DNA of 64,000 nt from Neorhizobium alkalisoli (GCF_002968635.1 NZ_PVBN01000007.1:1-64000); one strand, 5' to 3'. Shown: positions 41,891 through 50,758, counted from the first letter of the stretch. Numbers and translations are program-made. Notes: a model not told the origin generated them from the letters alone.

Positions 41891-43231
41891 TCACAGCTGG
41901 ATCGCCACCTGGGTTCCGGTCGAGCCGCTTTTGAGGCTGACTTGACCCCGGTGGTTTGCGACGATCTGTTTCACCAGGCTAAGACCGAGGCCTGCGCCTC
42001 TACTTTGGGGGGTGACGCGATAGAAGGGTTCGAAAACCAGCTCCTGATGTTCGGCCGGTATGCCCGCCCCTTCGTCGGCCACGCTGATCCGCCCGCCGGC
42101 CGAGACCGAGATGGCAATCATTCCCCGATTGCCGCCGTGGTCGATCGCGTTGCGCACCAGATTGCTGATCGCTCTCGGTAAAGCGAAGAGGCTGCCGCAC
42201 CGTTCCAGCCTTTCCACCTCGCTTTGAAAAGAGATCTGATAGCCGGCGGCGATCGCCTGGGGGGCGAGGTCGGCAACCACCGTTCGTGCGATCTCGACGA
42301 GATCGACCGTTTCCTGGGGATCCGTCGCCTGGTCGTTGCGCTCAAAATCGAGGAGCTGTTCGGCCGTCTCGGCCAAACGCGCAACGTCGTTCAACAATCG
42401 TCTGCGTTCCTGGCCCTCGGGCATTCCATCGATCCGCGTCTGCATGATGGCAATCGGTGTTCTGAGCTCGTGAGCCGCATCGATCAGGAAGCGCCGGCGT
42501 TTCCGGAATTCATTCTCAAGCCGCTCGAGTGTTCCGTTGAACGCGATTACCAGCGGAGTGACTTCTTTGGGAAGACCCTCCGCCGGCAGGCGGGCTCCAT
42601 GCTGGCGAGGTTCGATCTGCGACGCTTTGTCGGCGACATCGCTTATCTTTGTGAGCGCACGGCCGACGATGCGCGGAACGGTGAGGAAGATCGCTGGCAG
42701 AGCGACAGCAAGCAGAGAAACATAGATCGGGTAGGCCCTGGTCAAAAGAGCGAAGGCTGGCCAACCTTTGCCAGCTACGCCCCCAAAAAGAATCCGTACC
42801 TCGCCGACCGCTGTTTCGGCACTATCGATCGTCGCCACCTCTTTTGTCGTAGCCGATCTCCGTATGTCTGCATCATTGAACAGATGGACCAGATGCGCGA
42901 GATCCGCATAGGGTGGGGGGATGGTGCCATAGGACACGAACGCACCATCTATCGTGGCCACCACATACCAAAGGGCACTGTTCTGCTCCTTGAGCGCCTT
43001 TAGCTCCAGCGTTTCCCGCAACTCCAAACGTCCTTGGCTGTCGCGTGACGTGGCCGCTGCTATCGCTGAACCAACCTTCTCTTCCATGGCAATGTTAGGC
43101 GACATGATCGTTGCTGCCCATACGCACAGCCCGATGATCACCGCGGCAACCACGGCGACGATAACAAGACTGAGCTGCCAGCTGAGCTTCCACCAAAGGG
43201 ATGGGTTGGATCTGTTCGAGAGGCGCATCAT
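41891..43231 (-). CDS. Two-component sensor histidine kinase
   Basis: The 446-residue kinase has two membrane helices (about residues 18-42 and 168-190) flanking a periplasmic sensor of about 125 residues. A HAMP-like linker is followed by the dimerisation box FLIDAAHELRTPIAIMQ (His254) and ATPase motifs NLVRNAIDHGG, ADEGAGIP and GAGLGLSLV. It belongs to the OmpR-partner (EnvZ/QseC-like) class. Its start overlaps the stop of the response regulator gene by 4 bp. The stimulus is unknown, and the neighbouring iron and lipoprotein genes do not settle it. Confidence 0.92.
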   Translation of the reverse strand: MMRLSNRSNPSLWWKLSWQLSLVIVAVVAAVIIGLCVWAATIMSPNIAMEEKVGSAIAAATSRDSQGRLELRETLELKALKEQNSALWYVVATIDGAFVSYGTIPPPYADLAHLVHLFNDADIRRSATTKEVATIDSAETAVGEVRILFGGVAGKGWPAFALLTRAYPIYVSLLAVALPAIFLTVPRIVGRALTKISDVADKASQIEPRQHGARLPAEGLPKEVTPLVIAFNGTLERLENEFRKRRRFLIDAAHELRTPIAIMQTRIDGMPEGQERRRLLNDVARLAETAEQLLDFERNDQATDPQETVDLVEIARTVVADLAPQAIAAGYQISFQSEVERLERCGSLFALPRAISNLVRNAIDHGGNRGMIAISVSAGGRISVADEGAGIPAEHQELVFEPFYRVTPQSRGAGLGLSLVKQIVANHRGQVSLKSGSTGTQVAIQL

Positions 43232-43899
43232 TCTTCCTTCAGGAGATATCCGACGCCCCGGATGTTATGGACCGCGACGCCGGCGCCGGCATCCAGCAGT
43301 CGCTTGCGCAGCCTGGAGATATGCGCATCAAGCGCGTTCGACTGGATTTCTTCCTCGTAATTGTAGACTGCCGCCTCAAGGGTCGATCGAAGGACGGTCT
43401 TCTCCTTCCGCTTCGCCAGCGCCGTCAGAACCAGGAGCTCGCGCCGGGGTAGGTCGAACGGGATTGCGTCGATGGCGACACTTAGATGCAGGGGATCGAT
43501 CATCATTCGTCCCACGGCGATTTGACGCTCCGCCAGACTTGCCGGCCGTCGCAGAACCGCTCGCAAACGAGCCATCAGTTCTTCAACGAGAAACGGCTTG
43601 CCCAGATAATCGTCCGCGCCGACATCCAGCCCTTCGACACGCTCCAATGGCTCATTGCGCGCCGTCAGCACGATGACCGGCGTATCCGTTCCCGTTCGTC
43701 TCAACTGGGGGATAAAGGTCAGCCCGTCGCCGTCGGGCAAACGGCGGTCCAGGAGGATTGCATCGTAGACGTTCTGGCGCGTCAACTCGACCGCGTCGGC
43801 GAGATGCATGGTGTGGTCGGTGAGGATGCCGTGTTTGCTCAGCGCCCGTGACAGCGCATCCGCCAGCTCCCTCTCGTCCTCTATCAATAAAAGCCTCAT
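43228..43899 (-). CDS. OmpR-family response regulator
   Basis: The 223-residue regulator has a receiver domain with phosphorylation site Asp51 (AILLDRRLPDGDG), acidic pair ED at 7-8, and the conserved Thr/Lys region (VLTARNE, DYLGKPF). The C-terminal winged-helix domain ends in AHISRLRKRL and VRGVGYLL-type residues (IRGVGYLLKEE). It would be phosphorylated by the downstream-encoded kinase. It is the first gene of the leftward pair, probably followed by the DUF3313 gene. Confidence 0.92.
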   Translation of the reverse strand: MRLLLIEDERELADALSRALSKHGILTDHTMHLADAVELTRQNVYDAILLDRRLPDGDGLTFIPQLRRTGTDTPVIVLTARNEPLERVEGLDVGADDYLGKPFLVEELMARLRAVLRRPASLAERQIAVGRMMIDPLHLSVAIDAIPFDLPRRELLVLTALAKRKEKTVLRSTLEAAVYNYEEEIQSNALDAHISRLRKRLLDAGAGVAVHNIRGVGYLLKEE

Positions 43900-44039
43900 C
43901 GTCGCCTTGTCCGCCCCGAAGGTTGCAGCAGCATTACGGGCGCTTCGTTTGTGGCGAAATAGCGCGACAGTGGTTTGTATTCATGGTACCCAAGATTATC
44001 GTTGCTGGGGCTTTCCTCGGCTAATCCGGGGGCAGGCCT

Positions 44040-44303
44040 TTGGGTCAGATCATTCCGATTAACTTTGCCGCACATTGGAATCTCCCGGTTTTTATCGAGC
44101 AGGGCGGCTATCCGAACATAGGGATAGAGGGACCGGCTCAAGCTATCCGGTATATGCAATTGCGCTTCAGGTGCAGGTCAGGGCCGCTTTACTGGAAAGC
44201 GCTCCTCACATGTTATTCGGCTGTCCGGCGCGAGGTGGATCCTGAGGAAATACGGCGTCATTTCCTTGCAGCGTGCGCCGAGGCCGAATGGAAATCGCCT
44301 TAG
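44040..44303 (+). CDS. DUF982 protein
   Basis: A protein of up to 87 residues. The core IEGPAQAIRYM, then GPLYWKALLTCYSAVRREVD, then PEEIRRHFLAACAEA matches DUF982, a small family found almost only in rhizobia. Family members have unknown function and often lie alone between other genes, as here. The exact start is uncertain: a later internal Met would give a much shorter protein. It supports placing the organism in the Rhizobiales. Confidence 0.75.
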   Translation: MGQIIPINFAAHWNLPVFIEQGGYPNIGIEGPAQAIRYMQLRFRCRSGPLYWKALLTCYSAVRREVDPEEIRRHFLAACAEAEWKSP

Positions 44304-44362
44304 ATCTCCATGCCCGACCTTGAAGGCGCGAACTCGTATTCAAAAGAACGAGAAAACGGAAA

Positions 44363-44387
44363 AAGGGGCGCATTGCGCCCCTTCTTA
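44363..44387. terminator. Rho-independent terminator between convergent genes
   Basis: The near-perfect palindrome aaggggcgca-t-tgcgcccctt is preceded by an A-run and followed by CTTAT. It can stop transcription from both sides, from DUF982 on the left and from the small gene at 44427 on the right. Confidence 0.75.
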
Positions 44388-44426
44388 TCGTATCTTGTGG
44401 GTCACCGCAGTCTAAACTCGTCAAAC

Positions 44427-44600
44427 TCAGTTCTTGCCGCCGGCTCTACGACCCTTGTCTGTTCTCGTCTTGTTGCCCGAAGACGTCTTTGCGTCATAAC
44501 CTTGGCCGTGGTTCGTGCCGCCGAGGTGGCCGCCACCGCTGGTATTCGCAACTTGGCGTTGGGCCCTTCTCAGGAGTTGTTCTGCGTTACTTCTTTTCAT
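44427..44600 (-). CDS. Small basic Gly/Asn-rich protein
   Basis: A 57-residue hydrophilic, basic protein, starting MKRSNAEQLLRRAQRQVANT and continuing SGGGHLGGTNHGQGYDAKTS. A TTG at 44621 would add seven residues. It is probably disordered and could bind nucleic acid, but no family is known to me. It lies downstream of the cold-shock gene across a terminator. Confidence 0.5.
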   Translation of the reverse strand: MKRSNAEQLLRRAQRQVANTSGGGHLGGTNHGQGYDAKTSSGNKTRTDKGRRAGGKN

Positions 44601-44618
44601 GAAAATTCTTTCGTTGGG

Positions 44619-44651
44619 CAAAAAATAAAGGCCGGGCGAAAGCCCGACCTT
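44619..44651 (-). terminator. Terminator of the cold-shock gene
   Basis: Read leftward, the stem aaggtcgggc-tttc-gcccggcctt is followed by TATTTTTT, a classical rho-independent terminator 63 nt after the cold-shock stop. Confidence 0.8.
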
Positions 44652-44713
44652 GTCAATCGCTTCGGCAGCCCCGCCAGTACATCCGTGGCCGAAGACTTGA
44701 AGCGATGCTGTGC

Positions 44714-44923
44714 TTAGGCGACCTGCAGGTTTTCTGCGGCGCTCTTGCCTGAGCGTTTGTCCTCGACCAGATCGTAGGTAACCTTCTGGCCTTCTGCGAG
44801 ATATGTCATGCCAGAACGCTCAACTGCAGAGATGTGAACGAACACATCCTTGGAGCCGTCAGACGGCTGGATGAAGCCGAAGCCTTTTGAGGTGTTGAAA
44901 AATTTTACAATGCCATTGTTCAT
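44714..44923 (-). CDS. cspA: Cold-shock protein (CspA family)
   Basis: The 69-residue protein starts at 44923 after AAGGA. It is a single cold-shock domain with RNA-binding motifs KGFGFI (residues 13-18) and VFVHIS, and ends with the SAAENLQV strand usual in this family. It binds single-stranded nucleic acid and keeps mRNA unstructured, often after a drop in temperature. The long 5' region (44924-45010) could be the thermosensing leader common for csp genes. The numbering among csp paralogues cannot be decided. Confidence 0.93.
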   Translation of the reverse strand: MNNGIVKFFNTSKGFGFIQPSDGSKDVFVHISAVERSGMTYLAEGQKVTYDLVEDKRSGKSAAENLQVA

Positions 44924-45248
44924 AACGATCAATCCTTTCAATCGCATATGTCAGCCGCCGGCAGCATGCCAGCAGCAGGATCGATTTTGAAAGGAAAGAT
45001 AAGCTCGTGTGACCAAAGCACAAAAACGAAGCTCGACAAGCAATTTCGATATGCTGTCTGTAAACTGCAACTGTGTTCACAGAAGGGCGGATTGCTGCGC
45101 GACATCAGGTCGTCACGTCGATCTTCTTTGTCATCGCTCAGCCATTGCCTTTGCCGGGACAAGAGCGCATGCTGAAGGCTCCGGCAGCCGTCTAAGGCAC
45201 TGTTGCTCCAAGGCTTCCATACTCCGGCTCCAAGGAAAGGAGGACGTC

Positions 45249-45458
45249 ATGTCTTCCATATTTCACCCTGAAAGTACTTCTCGCAATCTGGTCCGCATCA
45301 GCGGACTCGGGTACCGGGAAAATATCGAGCTCGGGGAAGCCGGGGAGCGCGCTCGCGCCAAAACGAGATTGCATGCTGCCATATCGATGGACATGCAAGC
45401 CGTCGACATTGCCTCTTACCTGAGCGAGCGCAGGAATATCGCACTGCCTCCATCATGA
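45249..45458 (+). CDS. Small hypothetical protein
   Basis: A 69-residue protein with a strong ribosome site (AAAGGAGG, 6 nt upstream). It has SSIFHPESTSRNLVRISGLG at the N-terminus and a charged helix at the C-terminus. No membrane span. The family is not recognised, but the ribosome site and codon use make it a credible gene. Its stop overlaps the ATG of the next tiny gene. Confidence 0.6.
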   Translation: MSSIFHPESTSRNLVRISGLGYRENIELGEAGERARAKTRLHAAISMDMQAVDIASYLSERRNIALPPS

Positions 45459-45547
45459 AGGCCACGCGCCTTTTTAGGGGCGGCGAGGCCAAGCGCATGG
45501 TCGCGATTAAAGCGGCTTTGGAATTGATCACATCCCAGGGAGGTTGA
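45455..45547 (+). CDS. Tiny basic peptide, translationally coupled
   Basis: A 30-codon frame starts in the ATGA overlap with the upstream stop and ends one base before the next ATG. It encodes a basic peptide (MKATRLFRGGEAKRMVAIKA and on). The tight packing between two genes with good ribosome sites suggests it is translated, but its length makes this uncertain. Confidence 0.35.
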   Translation: MKATRLFRGGEAKRMVAIKAALELITSQGG

Positions 45548-45548
45548 A

Positions 45549-45689
45549 ATGGCCAAAGGCCAGGTACGCAGCAATCGAGAAGCACGAAAACCGAAAAAGG
45601 ACAAGACCGTAGCCCCGGCGGCTGCGGTCCAGGGAGCTCAGGTCAAGCTTGCCGGGAGCAGCCTTAGTCTCGGGAAAAAACAAAAATGA
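45549..45689 (+). CDS. Small Lys-rich protein
   Basis: A 46-residue protein starting MAKGQVRSNREARKPKKDKT, behind a ribosome site AGGGAGG. Short proteins with the MAKGQ.RSNRE.RKPKK start are, from memory, widespread in rhizobia and of unknown function. It is probably disordered and basic. It ends just before a perfect palindromic terminator at 45695-45720. Confidence 0.6.
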   Translation: MAKGQVRSNREARKPKKDKTVAPAAAVQGAQVKLAGSSLSLGKKQK

Positions 45690-45694
45690 ATCTG

Positions 45695-45720
45695 ACCGGG
45701 CGCCGGATCCGGCGCCCGGT
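45695..45720. terminator. Perfect palindromic hairpin between convergent genes
   Basis: Thirteen-base arms (45695-45707 and 45708-45720), accgggcgccgga and its exact complement, lie between the stops of two converging genes (45689 and 45728). It forms a strong stem and probably ends transcription from both directions. Confidence 0.7.
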
Positions 45721-45727
45721 GCACAAC

Positions 45728-46507
45728 TCACTCCATGGCGCAGCCGCCGCTGCGGAGTTGATAGGGCCGATTACAATCCCAACCGTTGCCCGTCGAATTG
45801 AGATGGGCGTTCGCAGGAAGCTTGATCCTTGAGCATCCGCTTCCGCGCGGTTCAAAGCCTCGGTCGCATTTCCATTTCTGGCCGTAGAGCGCATCGACCA
45901 AAACGGCGTTCTGCGGAACCTGCACAGCAACGCAAGCCTGGTCCCGCTTTTCGAACCCCCTGTCGCATCTCCACTCATCTCCGCTGGTGATCAGGTAGGC
46001 ATGGGCGGGAACATCGAGTTTCTCACACGCCCGATTGGTAGCGTGATAACCTCGTTCGCACTCCCAGCCTAAACCCTGTGTCGTCTCCGACAAAAAAGCG
46101 TTTTCCGGGATTTCAATGCGCTCGCACCCGACTTCGCTTTGACGGTATCCCCGCAGGCATTTCCAGCGGTCACCGGAGGATGGATCCAGATAAGCGTTGT
46201 CCGGAACCTGAACGGCCAGGCATTGATCACTCTTTTCGAGGAAGCCGTAGTGACAGTCCCAGCCCTTGCCGTAAGAGGCCTTGGTCAGGAAGGCGTTGGC
46301 CGGAAGCTTCACTTCGAAGCAGGCGTCATCCTGTCTTCGGAATCCGTGGTTGCATTCCCAGCCGGAGCCATAACGGCTTGCCCGGGCATTTTCCGGCACC
46401 GGCTTTGCGGATGATTGGCCATATACGCTCGGATTGAATACCGGTGCGGTGAGCAGCAGGAGCATGGGTATCGTCAAGGCAATTGCCCTGTAGAGTTGTC
46501 GAAGCAT
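45728..46507 (-). CDS. Exported protein of seven Trp/Cys repeats
   Basis: The start at 46507 gives a 259-residue precursor with a signal peptide ending near VYGQ. The mature part consists of about seven units of 32-35 residues with the pattern GxGWxCxxGFxxxxxxCxxVxxPxNAxL: for example GWECNHGF, GWDCHYGF, WKCLRGY, GWECERGY, WRCDRGF, KWKCDRGF, GWDCNRPY. Each unit has two cysteines, probably one disulphide. The last is truncated. Repeats of this sort suggest an extracellular binding or structural protein. Family and ligand are unknown. Confidence 0.75.
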   Translation of the reverse strand: MLRQLYRAIALTIPMLLLLTAPVFNPSVYGQSSAKPVPENARASRYGSGWECNHGFRRQDDACFEVKLPANAFLTKASYGKGWDCHYGFLEKSDQCLAVQVPDNAYLDPSSGDRWKCLRGYRQSEVGCERIEIPENAFLSETTQGLGWECERGYHATNRACEKLDVPAHAYLITSGDEWRCDRGFEKRDQACVAVQVPQNAVLVDALYGQKWKCDRGFEPRGSGCSRIKLPANAHLNSTGNGWDCNRPYQLRSGGCAME

Positions 46508-47162
46508 GATGGTCGTCTCCAAATGAGCTACTGCCCATAATCTCCAGGCCGGAATAACCAGGCGCATGCGAACTCGATGGGCGAGCGAGAGCGAAGATGG
46601 TTGCTGTGCGAGCTTACCGCCGCTTCAATCCTCTTTTCGGGGCTTCCACCGGATCGGCGCGTGGGGGCGATATCTCCGGACCAATAAGTGGCGGACTTCG
46701 AAGAAGCCGTCCTCCGAGAACCGATGGAGAGGACATCTTAGCCTGACGGCTTCGCTTGTCGCGCTCATTTGTGCGACAAGCATTCAGGAGCATTTTCTCG
46801 AAATAAAACAGGAAATTAGGATGTGAGGAGCCGGACGACATCGCGTCCTCCGCTTATCGGGCTAGGGCTCACGACGTCCCTCAGGCGGCAGCGCCCTTAC
46901 CAGTTGCAGCCGACACATCACCTTGGACTGCGTCCCCATCTTTGGCAAGCAATGCTTTGGTCATCTGTAAACGCCTTGAAAGAGATGCTCTACATCGCTA
47001 TATAAGTTCTACGTTTCAGCCTTTTCGGCTACCTGATCCTCCCGGCTCAGCCGGTTGCTTGGCTAACCCTGATTTTGCAAACGTTTCGAATTCCGGCCTA
47101 TTGGCTGGAAGCGCCTGCAGCTGACGTTGTTTCGTCTCGCAGGCCATAGCAAGGATGCCATC
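46508..47162. other. Intergenic stretch with no supported gene
   Basis: Short frames occur but none has both a ribosome site and a plausible protein. The left end should contain the promoter of the repeat protein. An AAGGA at the right end belongs to the gene at 47163. Confidence 0.4.
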
Positions 47163-47357
47163 ATGATCGATACCGTCAGCCATGCCGCCGAAGGCCTGTT
47201 CAAGCGCCCGGATGCCAAAGAAGGTTCCAATGCTGCCAAGCTGCAAGACTTGCGCAGCAGGCAAATTCTCCGGAGACGGGAGACAAAGCTCACCGAGATG
47301 CAGCAGCGTCTCGAAAAGCGGGTTGCAAGCGTCGGCCTGACTTCCCTTTTCCGTTGA
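47163..47357 (+). CDS. Small helical hypothetical protein
   Basis: A 64-residue hydrophilic protein (MIDTVSHAAEGLFKRPDAKE, then LQDLRSRQILRRRETKLTEM), predicted as a long charged helix. A ribosome site AAGGA lies 7 nt upstream. No family is recognised. Confidence 0.5.
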   Translation: MIDTVSHAAEGLFKRPDAKEGSNAAKLQDLRSRQILRRRETKLTEMQQRLEKRVASVGLTSLFR

Positions 47358-47420
47358 AATTTCTCCGGGGTGTCAAGTCAATGGCCTCCCGACAACTTCT
47401 CCTGTTGCAAGGGACAAGAC

Positions 47421-47663
47421 ATGGCAGCTTTCGACTACAATGCGGGCGCGGGACTTTACCCGTGCAAGACCGTTAAGAGGCGGAGCAGCCTTCGTTATAA
47501 ACGGTTCGATTCTGCCGCAGAAGCACTGCGTTTCGCAATCGAGGACATGCCGGCTTCCCTGCTTCGAGGCTCCGTACTGGAGGTCGAGGAAGCCCGTTTC
47601 GACGGTGTGCAGATGCGCAAGCTCTACGACGCCGAGGGATATCCGTTGACAAGGCGATCGTGA
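47421..47663 (+). CDS. Small hypothetical protein of rhizobial type
   Basis: The 80-residue protein starts at 47421 after AAGGGAC. Its core (YKRFDSAAEALRFAIEDMPA, then LEVEEARFDGVQMRKLYDAE) is familiar from many rhizobial genomes, where similar proteins of about 80 residues are annotated as hypothetical. It looks like a compact alpha/beta domain without a signal peptide. The function is unknown. Confidence 0.65.
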   Translation: MAAFDYNAGAGLYPCKTVKRRSSLRYKRFDSAAEALRFAIEDMPASLLRGSVLEVEEARFDGVQMRKLYDAEGYPLTRRS

Positions 47664-47779
47664 GGTTGAGGCGCCGCGGGATGCGGATTTCACGGGCCGA
47701 CTCCATGGCTCTCCGGACCAACTAAAGCCGCCTAGTGAGCGGTTTCAAAAGATTACTCCACCCATTCAAGGACTGAAAA

Positions 47780-48073
47780 TTGAACACGATTACGCTTACG
47801 CCCGCCCAGATCCGAGGCCTGAAGCTTGCCAAGGACGGAGATTTGTTTCCGCAGGAGGGCAACAAGTGGACACATCTGAATGCCGTCGTCACCTACGCAA
47901 GGAACGACCGGTTTCGGGAGCGGCCGCAAAAGATCAAATTTCTGACGACAGCGACATTGGACGCGCTGCGGGAATTCGGACTTCTGCGCAGCCTCAATCC
48001 CGATGTCAAAACAGAGGAAGCCGCCCACGGGATCACCATGGTGGGCAAGATGTGGCTTCTGAAGAACAAATAA
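47780..48073 (+). CDS. Hypothetical protein with TTG start
   Basis: The 97-residue protein most likely starts at the TTG at 47780, 7 nt after AAGGA. It reads like a small nucleic-acid-binding domain (NTITLTPAQIRGLKLAKDGD, then LDALREFGLLRSLNPD, then a basic tail ending WLLKNK). The two helices plus LREFGLL could be a winged helix. No family is recognised. Confidence 0.55.
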   Translation: MNTITLTPAQIRGLKLAKDGDLFPQEGNKWTHLNAVVTYARNDRFRERPQKIKFLTTATLDALREFGLLRSLNPDVKTEEAAHGITMVGKMWLLKNK

Positions 48074-48240
48074 ATCCGGGCAGTTACCCTTGCCCTCAAG
48101 TCCTTCCCGCTAAACCGCTTCGTCCTTCAACCGATGGAGCGGCGATTTTGTAAACGGGGACCTTGCGATCAGGTATTGGGCGGGGTGCCGACGGGCCGAG
48201 CGGAAGCCAGATTGATTGGCGCGCCCCGTCTGGGCACCGG

Positions 48241-49554
48241 TCACGCTTTCAGGAAAACTTCGATGACCGGTACCGTCACCGGCGGCCGGCGTACCGGCAA
48301 GACGAAGCTTACCATGTCTTCGCCGACGGGGAACTGGCTGTTCTTGAAGAGCGTGTTGCCCGAGGGCTTGAGCCATGCCACCTCGCTGCCGTCGTGCAGG
48401 AACTGGGCGTATTTGATCCTGCCCGCCAGCGCATCGAAATGCAGGTGCTTGAAGGGCCAGTTGAAAAGGTGGATGTAGAGGCGATCGCCGTTCTGCGTCA
48501 GCCGGCAATCGAGCGGTGCTGAAAATTCGGACTGCGTGCAGCCATAGATGCTGCGCGCATGCAGCGCCATCCACTCCTGATAAACGTCCAGCGCAGCCGT
48601 GGCGCGATGGTCTAGGGTGCCGCGCGCGGTCGGCCCGACATTCATCAAGAGATTGCCGCCCATCGCCACGCTGCCGATCAGGAGCTGGATCAGCTGTTCC
48701 GGGCTCTTCCACGTGTCCTCGTCGCGGTGATAGCCCCAAGAGCCGCTGAACGTGTGGCATGCTTCCCAGGTTACACGTTTGCCGTCCCGCTCCGGCCAGG
48801 CTCGGGGCACGTGCTGTTCCGGGGTTACGATATCCGGTGCGAGATCGGCAAGATCCAGGCGGTTGTTGATGATCGTATCCGGCGAGAGTTCACGCACCAA
48901 GCGTACCAGTGTCTCGCTCTCCCAATCCTTTCGGCCCTTGCCGACGAGATCGCCCTGCTTCCATTGGGGGTAGGAAAAATCAAACCACATGATGTCGATC
49001 CGACCGAAACCGGTCAGCAGTTCGCGAACCTGCTCGCGCATGACGGCGGCATAGCGGCGAATGTCGCGCGCCTCGTTGATCTTGGCTGCGTCGGGATGAT
49101 TGCGCTGGGGATGCCGCGGGTCGATGGTAAAATCCGGATGATGCCAGTCGATCAGCGAATAGTAGAAGCCGATCTTCAGTCCTTCCGCCCGAAACGCTTC
49201 CACGAAGGGGCCCAGGAGGTCCCGTCCGTAGGGAGTATTGGTCGCCTTGTAGTCGGTGGTCTTGGTATCCCAGAGGCAGAAGCCTTCATGGTGCTTGGAG
49301 GTCAGCACGACATATTTCATGCCGGCGGCGCGGGCACGCCTGGCCCAGTCGCGGGGATCATATAAATCGGGATCGAAATGATCGAAATAATTCTGGTAGT
49401 CCGCGTCGCTCAGCTCTTCGCGGCTCTTCACCCATTCGTGCCGCGCCGGCAGTGCGTAGAGACCCCAGTGGACGAAGAGACCGAAACGGTCATGCACGAA
49501 CCATGCTTTCTTTTCATCCGGCAGGGCTAAGGCCGGCAGGTGCTGCATATTCAT
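48241..49554 (-). CDS. GH29 alpha-L-fucosidase
   Basis: The 437-residue enzyme should release L-fucose from glycans with retention. GH29 signatures are clear: WFVHDRFGLFVHWGLYALPA at the N-terminus, LTSKHHEGFCLWDTKTTDY (His88-His89), and GRIDIMWFDFSYPQW with the catalytic nucleophile Asp192. A beta-sandwich-like C-terminal region follows from about residue 330. No signal peptide is seen, so it works in the cytoplasm on imported oligosaccharide. It lies 23 nt downstream of the LacI regulator gene on the same strand. Confidence 0.93.
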   Translation of the reverse strand: MNMQHLPALALPDEKKAWFVHDRFGLFVHWGLYALPARHEWVKSREELSDADYQNYFDHFDPDLYDPRDWARRARAAGMKYVVLTSKHHEGFCLWDTKTTDYKATNTPYGRDLLGPFVEAFRAEGLKIGFYYSLIDWHHPDFTIDPRHPQRNHPDAAKINEARDIRRYAAVMREQVRELLTGFGRIDIMWFDFSYPQWKQGDLVGKGRKDWESETLVRLVRELSPDTIINNRLDLADLAPDIVTPEQHVPRAWPERDGKRVTWEACHTFSGSWGYHRDEDTWKSPEQLIQLLIGSVAMGGNLLMNVGPTARGTLDHRATAALDVYQEWMALHARSIYGCTQSEFSAPLDCRLTQNGDRLYIHLFNWPFKHLHFDALAGRIKYAQFLHDGSEVAWLKPSGNTLFKNSQFPVGEDMVSFVLPVRRPPVTVPVIEVFLKA

Positions 49555-49577
49555 CGAAAACTCCTCCCATCGGTCAA

Positions 49578-50585
49578 TCAGGTCGTCTCGCGAACCATCA
49601 GCTCCGGCTCGATCACCACTCCGTGCTGTTTGTTCTTGGTCATCATGCGGCTGAGCAGAAGCCGTACGGCTGCCTCGCCCATCTCACGCTTGTGCACGCG
49701 CAGCGTCGTCAGAGCCGGGGACATCAGTTCGGCAATCGGGATGTCGTCGAAACCGATCAGCGCCATTTGATGCGGCACGGCGATGCCTGCGGCGCGGCAG
49801 GCCTGCATGGCGCCGACTGCGTTGAGATCGTTGTAGCAGACAAGCGCGTCGAGGCCGGTTATTGCAGCTAGCAGCCGTTCCGCTGCGGTGCGCCCGCCGG
49901 CCACCGTCGGGTCGCAATAGACGGGCTCCGGCGCCTTCATGTCGTGTTCGGCCAATGTCTTGCCGATCCCCAGAAGACGGCATTTGCCGCCATAGGAATT
50001 GCGGGGCCCGGCGATGATTGCGATATTGCGCCGGCCGCGCTCCACCAGATGGTTGATTGCCTGTGATGCGCCATACTCATAATCGGTCATTATGGTGCCG
50101 GCGACATCCTTCGGCGCCTCGCGGTTGATAAGCACCGCCGCGCGGTGAGGGGCGAGCGCCTTGTGCAAGGCAGAATCCGGCAGGCGGGGACTGCAAACGA
50201 TGATCCCATCGACGCGGTGGATAAGAAACGCATCGATCAGCTCGGCCTCGCGCTTGCTGCTTTCCACGACATTTGACAGCAGCAGATTGTAGCCGGCTGC
50301 GTTGGCCGCGTCTTCCGCGCCGCGGATGATCTCGGGAAAGAACGGATTGGTGATATCCGGAACCAGAAATCCGATGGTTTTCGATCGATCGGACCGTAAA
50401 CCCCGCGCAAAGGGATTGGGCCGGTAGTTCAGCTGGTTGGCGGCGGATAATACGCGCTCGCTGGTTTCGGCGCTGGCTCCGCCGCGGCCGTTCAGCACGC
50501 GCGAAACCGTCATGGGGGACACGCCTGCCGCGCGAGCCACCTCGGCGATGGTGATCTTCGATTCGAAATCTGTTGTCCGGCTCAA
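49578..50585 (-). CDS. LacI-family transcriptional repressor
   Basis: I chose a TTG start at 50585 after GAGGT, giving 335 residues with the canonical N-terminus (SKITIAEVARAAGVSPMTVSRVLNG, residues 9-33, helix-turn-helix plus hinge). The ligand-binding core follows (IGFLVPDITNPFFPEIIRGA, ALIGFDDIPIAELMSPALTT). It probably senses a sugar and represses both the fucosidase operon and the divergent ABC importer. Tandem GATAACG motifs in the intergenic gap are candidate operators. Confidence 0.92.
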   Translation of the reverse strand: MSRTTDFESKITIAEVARAAGVSPMTVSRVLNGRGGASAETSERVLSAANQLNYRPNPFARGLRSDRSKTIGFLVPDITNPFFPEIIRGAEDAANAAGYNLLLSNVVESSKREAELIDAFLIHRVDGIIVCSPRLPDSALHKALAPHRAAVLINREAPKDVAGTIMTDYEYGASQAINHLVERGRRNIAIIAGPRNSYGGKCRLLGIGKTLAEHDMKAPEPVYCDPTVAGGRTAAERLLAAITGLDALVCYNDLNAVGAMQACRAAGIAVPHQMALIGFDDIPIAELMSPALTTLRVHKREMGEAAVRLLLSRMMTKNKQHGVVIEPELMVRETT

Positions 50586-50603
50586 CGTACACCTCGAAAT
50601 GAT

Positions 50604-50758
50604 ACGATAACGATATCGCACACGCGATATGGGAAAGCCAAGCAAAATCTGCAAGAATGGCTCGTTTGCAGCGCAATATGGAATCGATTTGACTATGGAT
50701 TGAGGTAACGATAACGTAAAGTGAATGAGGAGAAGGAATAAACGATAACGATAACGTT
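50604..50758. promoter_or_regulatory. Tandem LacI-type operator motifs in the divergent promoter region
   Basis: Three clusters of the element (C/A)GATAACG occur: acgataacgatatcg (50604-50618), gtaacgataacgtaa (50705-50719) and aacgataacgataacgtt (50741-50758). The core NCGNNANCG resembles sites of LacI-family sugar repressors. One cluster lies by the repressor start and one just before the importer start, so a looped or double control is possible. Confidence 0.55.
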
